From an uncultured Mycoplasmatota bacterium (GTDB lineage: Bacteria; Bacillota_I; Bacilli_A; RF39; UBA660), in the NCBI GenBank assembly GCA_900544625.1, contig UQVR01000027.1:1-14103 (forward strand): a DNA stretch of 14,103 nt, given 5' to 3'. Shown here piece by piece: positions 1-5,314 of the stretch. The notes beneath the pieces were generated by a model. That model had not been told where the DNA came from. It ran no database searches and saw only the letters and a program-made list of their open reading frames with translations. Made by a program: the position numbers and the translations under genes. Every line of letters begins with the position of its first letter. The first letter of the stretch is position 1.

Positions 1-2
1 CT

Positions 3-59
3 TCCACAACCTATGTATCAGGGTCAGGAAGTATGAGTGACCCTGTGCGAGTAAACTGA
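3..59 (+). CDS. C-terminal end of a probable surface protein (5' part outside window)
   Basis: Only the last 18 codons are present, reading STTYVSGSGSMSDPVRVN before TGA at 57-59. The Gly-Ser-Gly-x-x-x-Asp-Pro pattern close to the stop resembles the tails (G-x-G-T-x-x-D-P-Y/I) of large secreted or cell-surface proteins that I recall from uncultured gut Bacilli. Base composition is unlike the rest of the window: 27 of 57 bases are G or C, whereas the housekeeping genes downstream are much more AT-rich. A terminator follows at 105-149. Because only 18 codons are visible and the same bases form a strong hairpin (19-45), this could instead be the 3' part of a structured RNA. The coding reading is an inference from one motif. 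Confidence 0.5.
   Translation, partial: STTYVSGSGSMSDPVRVN
19..45 (+). repeat. Perfect 8-bp GC-rich inverted repeat (hairpin)
   Basis: The arms CAGGGTCA (19-26) and TGACCCTG (38-45) are exact reverse complements around an 11-base loop. No T-tract follows, so it is not a typical terminator. It lies within the last codons of the putative surface protein. It may be an mRNA hairpin, part of a structured RNA, or a DNA-level dyad. Confidence 0.6.
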
Positions 60-104
60 TTGACGGACAGTTTTGAAAAAACACTGGTAAAACCTGTACA
101 AAAT

Positions 105-149
105 GAGGTAAAAAGTTCGGTCAGCGTTGAATGATTTACCTCTTTTTTT
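105..149 (+). terminator. Rho-independent terminator of the upstream gene
   Basis: The 8-bp perfect stem GAGGTAAA (105-112) / TTTACCTC (135-142) is followed immediately by seven Ts (143-149). The loop of 22 bases is long but can fold back a little. It ends transcription of the gene whose tail lies at 3-59. Confidence 0.75.
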
Positions 150-251
150 GTATTATACTGTGGCTATACTAGATGTAAATGTAGTTAAAAAACCACATAA
201 TTACATATCTTTATAAATGTTATTATAGAAACTGACAGAAATGTCAAAGTT

Positions 252-279
252 AAAAACTGATAATTTTCTATTAGTTTTT
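252..279 (+). terminator. Possible weak terminator hairpin
   Basis: The arms AAAAACTGATA (252-262) and TATTAGTTTTT (269-279) pair over 11 bp with one G-T wobble and a 6-base loop, and a T-rich run follows (281-287). The stem is nearly all A-T, so it would be weak. Because its arms are poly-A and poly-T rich it could act on either strand. Confidence 0.35.
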
Positions 280-285
280 CTATTT

Positions 286-314
286 TTGATACACTTGTAT
301 TATCTTATAATACA
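286..314 (+). promoter_or_regulatory. Possible promoter with dyad symmetry over the -10 box
   Basis: TATAAT at 306-311 is a perfect -10 hexamer. The nearest -35-like hexamer, TTGATA (286-291), is only 14 bases away, shorter than the usual 16-18. The -10 sits in a perfect inverted repeat, TGTATTAT (296-303) and ATAATACA (307-314) around a 3-base centre, an arrangement typical of a repressor operator. Which transcript it would serve is unclear: ackA begins about 170 bases downstream and has its own closer promoter. Confidence 0.35.
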
Positions 315-436
315 TAAGAAGATGAAATGAGTATGAGAAAAGATATTACAATTGAAAAAATAATGTTAGCAAGGCAATATTGATATTGTCGGAGAACTAT
401 TTTTTAAAAGACTTTAACTATTGTTCTTAAAAGTTA

Positions 437-465
437 TAGACTTTTTTTGTTAAATCTAGTAAAAT
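437..465 (+). promoter_or_regulatory. Predicted sigma-A promoter of the ackA operon
   Basis: TAGACT (437-442, 4 of 6 matches to TTGACA) is separated by 17 bases from TAAAAT (460-465, 5 of 6 matches to TATAAT). The spacer starts with a run of T. Transcription would start near 472, giving a leader of only about 14 bases that carries the AGAGGTGA ribosome binding site at 473-480. Confidence 0.5.
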
Positions 466-485
466 AATACCTAGAGGTGAAAGAA

Positions 486-1676
486 ATGAAAATATTAGCA
501 GTTAATGCAGGTAGTTCATCATTTAAGTTTGAATTAGTTGAATTACCAGAAAAAAATGTTTTAGCTAGTGGATTATTTGAAAAAGTTGGAATAGATGGTT
601 CTTTTTATACAATTAAACACAATGGTGAAAAAATAAAAAAAGAAGTTAATTTACCAGATCATGCTGAAGCGGTAAAAATATTAATGGATGAATTAATAAA
701 TATGGGAATTATTAGTTCTTTACAAGAAATTGAAGGAGTAGGACATCGTATGGCTCATGGTGGAACAGACTATACAAAGGCAACTCTTTTAACTGAAGAA
801 GTATTGCAAGATTTAAGAAGGTTTGATGAACTTGCACCACTTCATAATCCAGCAAATATAATGGGAGTTAGAGCTTTTGCTAAAGAACTTCCGGATGCTA
901 TTCAAGTAGGTGTGTTTGATACGGCTTTTAGTACATCAACATTACCAGAAGAAAATTATATTTATGCTGTTCCTTATGAATGGTATGAAAAATATGGTGT
1001 AAGAAGATATGGATATCATGGAACAAGTCATAGATATATTTATAAAACAATTTGTAAACATTTAGAAAAAGATAACTTAAAAGTAATATCTTGTCATATT
1101 GGTAATGGAGCATCTATTACAGCAATTGATAATGGAAATGTAGTTGATACTACGTTAGGTTTTTCATCACTAGTTGGTTTAATTATGGGAACTCGTTGTG
1201 GTGATATCGATGTTGCAATAGTTCAATATATGATGAAGAAAACTGGTAAATCAATTGATGAAGTAATGGATGATTTATATAAAAGAAGTGGTTTACTAGG
1301 AGTAAGTGGAATTAGTAGTGATTCTAGAGATGTTGAAACTGCTGCTGAAGAAGGAAATGAAAGAGCAATATTAGCTAATGAAATGTATGCGCAAAAAATT
1401 GCCAATTATATAGCTATGTATAACAATGAGTTAAATGGAGCTGATGTTATTACATTAACTGCAGGTGTTGGTGAAAATAGTAAAGCAATGCGTAAATCTA
1501 TAATTGAAAAGATTGCTTCATTAGGTGTAAAATTAGATGAAGAAAGAAATGATTTTAGAGGAGAATTTAGACTTGTTTCAACTGATGATTCTAAAATACC
1601 TGTTTATGTAGTTCCAACTGATGAAGAAATGGAAATTGCATTAGAAACATACGAAATTAAAACAAAGAATAACTAG
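486..1676 (+). CDS. ackA: Acetate kinase
   Basis: This cytoplasmic enzyme converts acetyl phosphate and ADP to acetate and ATP, the ATP-yielding last step of acetate fermentation. The 396 residues are the usual family length. The known catalytic and binding residues appear in place: Asn7 and Ser12 in NAGSSSFKF, Arg88 in GHRMAHGG, His120 in LAPLHNPAN, Asp145 in VFDTAF, and His178 in YGYHGTSH. The adenosine and phosphate loops CHIGNGAS, MGTRCGD and TAGVGENS, and the terminal Glu in PTDEEMEIA, are also present. One difference is FDTAFS where FDTAFH is usual. ATG at 486 is chosen over GTG at 477 because the GTG lies inside the ribosome binding site AGAGGTGA (473-480), which is 5 bases from the ATG. 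The gene heads an operon; the next begins 13 bases after its stop. No phosphotransacetylase gene is in the window. Confidence 0.97.
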   Translation: MKILAVNAGSSSFKFELVELPEKNVLASGLFEKVGIDGSFYTIKHNGEKIKKEVNLPDHAEAVKILMDELINMGIISSLQEIEGVGHRMAHGGTDYTKATLLTEEVLQDLRRFDELAPLHNPANIMGVRAFAKELPDAIQVGVFDTAFSTSTLPEENYIYAVPYEWYEKYGVRRYGYHGTSHRYIYKTICKHLEKDNLKVISCHIGNGASITAIDNGNVVDTTLGFSSLVGLIMGTRCGDIDVAIVQYMMKKTGKSIDEVMDDLYKRSGLLGVSGISSDSRDVETAAEEGNERAILANEMYAQKIANYIAMYNNELNGADVITLTAGVGENSKAMRKSIIEKIASLGVKLDEERNDFRGEFRLVSTDDSKIPVYVVPTDEEMEIALETYEIKTKNN

Positions 1677-1689
1677 AAAGAGTGATAAA

Positions 1690-2655
1690 ATGAAGGAAAT
1701 GTATAAAAAAATATTTAAAATTATAAAAAAGTATGACAATATTGTACTTGCGCGTCATATAAGTCCTGACCCTGATGCAATTGCAAGTCAAATAGCTTTG
1801 AGAGATTCAATTAAACTTACATTTCCAGAAAAGAATGTTTATGCAATTGGTGCTGGAGTGCATAAATTTAAATATTTAGGCTCATTAGATAAGCCAGAAT
1901 TATCAAGTGTAGAAAATGCTTTACTAGTCGTTTTAGATGTACCAAATTTTTGTAGGGTAGATGGTATTGATGATTTACAATATCAAGCAATTTTAAAAAT
2001 AGATCATCATCCTGGGGAAGATATTGTAGGTGATGTTGACTGGACTGATTCAACAAAATCTAGTACTTGTGAAATGATTGCAAATTTATTATTAAATAGT
2101 CCTTTAAAAATGGATACGAAAGTAGCTGAAGATTTATTTGTAGGAATGGTTTTTGATAGTGATAGATTTTTACTTCCAAATACTAGTGTAGCAACTCTTA
2201 AAACTGCTTATGAATTAGTAAATACAAGCAATATTAATTTTGTTAATTTATATGATAATTTGTATGAAAGAAGTATTTCAGAAGAAAAGTTTAGAGCTTA
2301 TCTTATAAATAATATTGAAATAACTGAAAATAAATTTGGTTTTATATTTGTTCCTAGTGAAGATTTAAAAAAATTTAATGTGGAAGCTACGAGTGTATCA
2401 AATCAGGTTAATGACTTTTACTTTATTAAGGAACTTATTTGTTGGATGTTTGTGGTATATGATGAGAGAAATGATATATATAAAGCAAATATCAGAAGTA
2501 GAGGTCCAGTTATAAATGAAGCGGCTTCAAAATATAATGGTGGAGGACATAAATTTGCATCTGGATGTAGAACTGATGATTATAAAGTAATCGAAGCTTT
2601 AGCTAAAGATTTAGATGCAACATGTAAAGAATATTTTAATGAAGAAAATATCTAA
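1690..2655 (+). CDS. nrnA: NrnA-like DHH/DHHA1 phosphoesterase (nanoRNase / pAp phosphatase type)
   Basis: The predicted role is removal of nucleotides from very short RNAs and/or dephosphorylation of 3'-phosphoadenosine 5'-phosphate, as known for Bacillus NrnA and Mycoplasma homologues. All motifs of the Mn-dependent DHH domain are visible: HISPDPDA (His23, Asp27, Asp29), VVLDVPNFCRVD (Asp83), IDHH (105-107) and GMVFDSDRF (Asp156). The C-terminal DHHA1 substrate domain ends in the glycine-rich YNGGGHKFASGCR motif (GGGH at 284-287), preceded by an NIRSRG segment. The 321-aa length is close to B. subtilis NrnA (about 313). Motif I reads PDPDA where PDGDA is usual. The ribosome binding site is weak (AGAGTGA), consistent with coupling to ackA 13 bases upstream. 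The 3' end overlaps recX by 17 bases. The family is certain; choosing NrnA over a c-di-AMP-specific DHH enzyme rests on the lack of N-terminal membrane or GGDEF domains. Confidence 0.85.
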   Translation: MKEMYKKIFKIIKKYDNIVLARHISPDPDAIASQIALRDSIKLTFPEKNVYAIGAGVHKFKYLGSLDKPELSSVENALLVVLDVPNFCRVDGIDDLQYQAILKIDHHPGEDIVGDVDWTDSTKSSTCEMIANLLLNSPLKMDTKVAEDLFVGMVFDSDRFLLPNTSVATLKTAYELVNTSNINFVNLYDNLYERSISEEKFRAYLINNIEITENKFGFIFVPSEDLKKFNVEATSVSNQVNDFYFIKELICWMFVVYDERNDIYKANIRSRGPVINEAASKYNGGGHKFASGCRTDDYKVIEALAKDLDATCKEYFNEENI

Positions 2656-3415
2656 GATAAAGAAAAGTAATAATAAATATACTATAATACTGAGTGATAA
2701 TAGTTCACTCAGTTTTTATAGTGATACATTAATAAAATATAATTTGTTAAAACCTAGAGAAATTAGTGATAAAGAATTAGAAGAAGTAATAAATTATAAT
2801 AATTATATTGAGGCTTATAATAAAGCACTGACTTATATAAGTTATAAACAAAGAACTAAAAAAGAAATAAAGGATAAGTTATGTAATTATTCTATAGATG
2901 TAATAGATAAAGTTATTAAAAAATTAGATGAATTATGTTTATTAGATGAGAAAAAATATATTGAAGCATTTATAAATGATCAAATTAATTTAGGCAATAA
3001 AGGTCCATTTTATATAAAAAAAGAATTGAAAAAATTAAATATAAATATTGATTATATTGATGAAATTTTGAATAATATAAAAGAGGATGTATGGATAGAA
3101 AAAGTAAAAAAAATAGTAGATAAGAAAATAAATACAAATAAAAAATTACCTAAAGAAAGATTACTTTTAAAAATAAAAAATGATTTAATATTACTAGGAT
3201 ATTCTAAAAATATTATTGATAAGGTATTAAGTAATATTATAATTGAAGAAGATAGCGAAGTAATAAAAATGGCTTTTGATAATGAATATAAAAGATTAAG
3301 TAAAAAATATAAAGATAAAGAATTAGAGAAAAAAGTTAAGTATAATTTATATAAAAAAGGATTTAGTTTAGAAAGAATAGAAGAAATATTAAATAAAAGA
3401 CTAGATTATAAATAA
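2639..3415 (+). CDS. recX: Regulatory protein RecX
   Basis: RecX binds RecA filaments and tunes recombination and the SOS response. The 258-residue protein matches the long Gram-positive form (about 264 aa in B. subtilis). It starts with a short strand-rich segment (ISKIKK... KYTIILSD), followed by three-helix repeats. The signature first repeat is ALTYISYKQRTKKEIKDKL (roughly residues 64-82), followed by the second-repeat segment around LDEKKYIEAFINDQI. The protein is extremely rich in Lys, Ile and Asn, reflecting the AT-rich genome. ATG at 2639 is preferred to the in-frame ATG at 2615, because family members begin just before the I-x-K-I segment and the upstream 8 residues match nothing. 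The start lies inside the nrnA 3' end, so translation is probably coupled. recA itself is not in the window. Confidence 0.85.
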   Translation: MKKISKIKKSNNKYTIILSDNSSLSFYSDTLIKYNLLKPREISDKELEEVINYNNYIEAYNKALTYISYKQRTKKEIKDKLCNYSIDVIDKVIKKLDELCLLDEKKYIEAFINDQINLGNKGPFYIKKELKKLNINIDYIDEILNNIKEDVWIEKVKKIVDKKINTNKKLPKERLLLKIKNDLILLGYSKNIIDKVLSNIIIEEDSEVIKMAFDNEYKRLSKKYKDKELEKKVKYNLYKKGFSLERIEEILNKRLDYK

Positions 3416-3430
3416 AAATATTGTTATAAT
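3402..3430 (+). promoter_or_regulatory. Extended -10 promoter for the 435-aa envelope protein
   Basis: TATAAT at 3425-3430 is preceded by TG at 3422-3423 (TGTTATAAT), an extended -10. A weak -35, TAGATT (3402-3407), is 17 bases upstream and overlaps the end of recX. No terminator separates recX from the next gene, so read-through is also possible. Confidence 0.65.
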
Positions 3431-3455
3431 ATCTTTATAAGATGTGGTGATTGTT

Positions 3456-4763
3456 ATGAGAAAAAAAATATTATTGTTTGTTATAACATTTATTTTGGGT
3501 TTAGGCAATGTATCTGCTTATACCACTACTGGAGATAAATGTGTAAATGATAGAAGTTGTATGGTTGTGTGTAATTATACTAGTATTGGAAAATCCAGCC
3601 AAAGTGCATCTTCGTCATATTATAGTTCCAAGTATAATACTTATGTTTCAAATCAGTATATTACTATTTATTATAATTATAAGAGTAATAATTTTGCTGT
3701 TGGATTGTGGAGTGGAGTATCAAATGTTGATGGAAAAAGACCATATTTAAAGGGGCCTGATTCTTTTAATAAAGTTTTTAGTGATTCAGGTACAAATGTA
3801 TTTGTTCAGTCTGCTTTGAATTTAAATGAAAATACTTTTAAGTGCCCTGCCCACGGATATTGGGATTATGATGGATTAGGTGGTGGTAATGAAGTTTGTT
3901 TTGATAGTGATGGAAAATGGTGTGCAACAGCAAAGAAAAATGCTGGAACTAGATTTGGAACTTCAACATCAAATTTCTTATCGGAAACTAGAGATATGAC
4001 TTTTGAGGATGAGATAAAGCAATATTTTGAAAAATGGTCAATTGGTGATATTGATATAGAAGATATTAAAAGCGGTAAATATAAAACTGCTGAAGATTTT
4101 ATGGAAAAAATATTTTTAAAAGATTTTAGAAAAAATTATTTAAATGAAAATAAAATACCTCAATTTATCAAAAATTCAGATGCATATAAAAGTGGTGTAG
4201 CTTTAGCTAAAAAACAATTTGAAGATTTAAAAAAATCTTGGTTAGCAGAGCTTGAAGATGAAAAAAATGCAGGTGCATTAAGTGAAGAAGAATTTAATAA
4301 GATTAAAAATAATTTGAATTTAATTGATGAAAATTTTGAAGATGTTGGTAATGATTATTCAAATAGAATTGATGAAATTGATGTAAGGCCTGGTTCTTTA
4401 GATATAACTCCAGTTGATATGTGTTCTAATGAAAGTACTTCTTTAAAAGTATTTCAAGTAATTGGTTACTTGCTTATTATAATTAAAATTATAGTTCCTT
4501 TGATTCTTATTATTATGGGAAGTATTGATTTTGCAAAGGCAGCGTTATCTGGTGATGATAAATCTACCAAAGAAGCCGCTGTTCAATTTTCAAAAAGAGT
4601 TTTAATTGGATTAATAGTTTTCTTTATACCAACTATTTTAGATTTCTTTTTAAGTCTTATTAGTGGTGCAAGTGAAACTGCCTCAAAGTATAATAATTGT
4701 ACAAATTGTATATTAAATCCTAATAATAAAAATAAATGTAATCCTAAAGGATTAACAGAGTAG
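3456..4763 (+). CDS. Exported protein with C-terminal pilin-like (VirB2/TrbC-topology) two-helix module
   Basis: Not recognised as a named gene. It has 435 residues. A signal peptide is clear at 1-21 (MRKK, hydrophobic core, then NVSA before YTTTG). A Ser/Tyr/Asn-rich, Cys-containing ectodomain follows (about 22-180), then an acidic helical region with many Lys/Glu (about 180-310). The C-terminal module begins with Cys323 and has two hydrophobic helices (about 332-354 and 378-400) joined by a short loop containing KAALSGDDKS. It ends in a Cys-rich tail (Cys415, Cys418, Cys428). Module topology resembles VirB2/TrbC pilins, but no other type IV secretion genes are nearby. About half of its residues match the next gene. 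ATG at 3456 is chosen because GTGGTGA (3444-3450), 5 bases upstream, is the ribosome binding site; the earlier GTG at 3444 lies within it. It has its own promoter and terminator. Confidence 0.7.
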   Translation: MRKKILLFVITFILGLGNVSAYTTTGDKCVNDRSCMVVCNYTSIGKSSQSASSSYYSSKYNTYVSNQYITIYYNYKSNNFAVGLWSGVSNVDGKRPYLKGPDSFNKVFSDSGTNVFVQSALNLNENTFKCPAHGYWDYDGLGGGNEVCFDSDGKWCATAKKNAGTRFGTSTSNFLSETRDMTFEDEIKQYFEKWSIGDIDIEDIKSGKYKTAEDFMEKIFLKDFRKNYLNENKIPQFIKNSDAYKSGVALAKKQFEDLKKSWLAELEDEKNAGALSEEEFNKIKNNLNLIDENFEDVGNDYSNRIDEIDVRPGSLDITPVDMCSNESTSLKVFQVIGYLLIIIKIIVPLILIIMGSIDFAKAALSGDDKSTKEAAVQFSKRVLIGLIVFFIPTILDFFLSLISGASETASKYNNCTNCILNPNNKNKCNPKGLTE

Positions 4764-4779
4764 CTAAAGCTACTTTTTT
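4759..4779 (+). terminator. Compact terminator overlapping the stop codon
   Basis: The stem AGTAGC (4759-4764) / GCTACT (4769-4774) closes on a TAAA loop and runs into six Ts (4774-4779). The stop codon TAG (4761-4763) of the 435-aa protein lies inside the left arm. The gene is therefore transcriptionally separated from its shorter paralogue. Confidence 0.85.
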
Positions 4780-4780
4780 A

Positions 4781-4810
4781 TTGGCATTTTTTTGTGTGTT
4801 GTGCTATAAT
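4781..4810 (+). promoter_or_regulatory. Promoter of the 131-aa pilin-like protein
   Basis: TTGGCA (4781-4786) and TATAAT (4805-4810) are 18 bases apart, with TG one base before the -10 (TGCTATAAT). It begins directly after the preceding terminator. Transcription would start near 4817, ahead of the GAGGTG ribosome binding site at 4827-4832. Confidence 0.75.
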
Positions 4811-4840
4811 ATTTTTTGTTAAAAACGAGGTGGGTTAAAA

Positions 4841-5236
4841 ATGTTAAATTTTATTATAGCAAGTGTTAATAATTTAAATATAGAAGAAATAAATATATGT
4901 GATCCTGAAAATACAACGTTGAAAGTATTTCAGGTAATTGGATATATATTAATTATTCTAAAAATATTAGTTCCAATTATCATAATAATTTTAGGTATAA
5001 TTGAATTTGGTAAAGCTGCTTTATCAGGTGATGAAAAAGCCAATACGACATCATTTAAAACTTTAATGATGAAAATAATTACTGGAATAATGATATTTTT
5101 TATACCAACTGTACTAGATTTTGCCTTAAGTATGGTTCAAGGAACTAAAGATACTGCTTCAAAATATGAAGGGTGCACAACCTGTATGTTAGATCCTTTC
5201 TCAGAAGATTGTAAACCAAAAAATTTAACTGATTAA
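4841..5236 (+). CDS. Small pilin-like two-helix membrane protein, paralogue of the upstream module
   Basis: Not recognised as a named gene. The 131 residues consist almost only of the module found at the C-terminus of the preceding protein: Cys20, helix 1 (about 29-51), the KAALSGDEKA loop, helix 2 (about 74-98), and a tail with Cys112, Cys115 and Cys124. By hand alignment about 60 of 113 positions are identical between the two modules, including the LKVFQVIGY, KAALSGD, FFIPT-x-LDF and TASKY segments. Size and two-helix topology are like VirB2/TrbC conjugative pilins, and a pore- or fibre-forming role is possible but unproven. There is no cleavable signal peptide that I can define, only a short N-terminus. 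The ribosome binding site GAGGTG is 8 bases from the ATG. It is a single-gene unit with its own promoter and terminator. Confidence 0.75.
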   Translation: MLNFIIASVNNLNIEEINICDPENTTLKVFQVIGYILIILKILVPIIIIILGIIEFGKAALSGDEKANTTSFKTLMMKIITGIMIFFIPTVLDFALSMVQGTKDTASKYEGCTTCMLDPFSEDCKPKNLTD

Positions 5237-5260
5237 AATGGATGATTTATTCCATTTTTT
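5235..5260 (+). terminator. Terminator after the 131-aa pilin-like gene
   Basis: AAAATGGA (5235-5242) pairs with TCCATTTT (5251-5258) across an 8-base loop, and the T-run continues to 5260, followed by C and more Ts. The left arm begins inside the TAA stop codon, as at the preceding gene. Confidence 0.75.
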
Positions 5261-5281
5261 CTTTTATTATAAACTAATAAA

Positions 5282-5290
5282 TGATATAAT
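5282..5290 (+). promoter_or_regulatory. Extended -10 promoter of the pcrA operon
   Basis: TGATATAAT gives a perfect -10 (5285-5290) with the TG extension at 5282-5283. The -35 region around 5262-5267 (TTTTAT) is poor, so recognition would rest on the extended -10. The predicted leader is short, about 18 bases. Confidence 0.55.
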
Positions 5291-5314
5291 TATGTTATAT
5301 ATATGGAGGATGTC

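Larger units (their letters stand above)
150..436. other. Gene-free AT-rich stretch between the surface gene and ackA
   Basis: No convincing gene or RNA gene is visible here. It contains a weak terminator-like hairpin (252-279) and a dyad over a -10-like box (296-314). It also contains an 18-codon open frame (327-383, beginning MSMRKDITIEK) without a good ribosome binding site, and a small inverted repeat CAATAT/ATATTG near 375-388. The stretch may hold a decayed gene or regulatory RNA, but nothing recognisable remains. Confidence 0.5.

Noticed and set aside
1..149. 3' end of RNase P RNA, tmRNA or SRP RNA
   Set aside because: The hairpin and terminator invited this, but the conserved 3' sequences of these RNAs are absent and the SRP GGAA-loop helix does not fit.
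327..383. 18-codon open frame beginning MSMRKDITIEK
   Set aside because: It has no good ribosome binding site, is short and unrecognised; it could be a leader peptide or relic but is not supported as a gene.
477..485. Longer start (GTG at 477) for ackA
   Set aside because: The GTG is part of the ribosome binding site AGAGGTGA; the family begins at the Met of MKILAVN, and Asn7/Ser12 numbering fits ATG 486.
2615..2638. Upstream ATG for recX
   Set aside because: It has no ribosome binding site and adds 8 residues not expected in the family; ATG 2639 puts the protein start at the usual position.
3444..3455. GTG start for the 435-aa exported protein
   Set aside because: The GTGGTGA is the ribosome binding site; ATG 3456 gives a proper basic N-terminus of a signal peptide.
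5303..5314. ATG start for pcrA
   Set aside because: It overlaps the GGAGG site; GTG 5315 is 5 bases from that site and gives the usual PcrA N-terminus.
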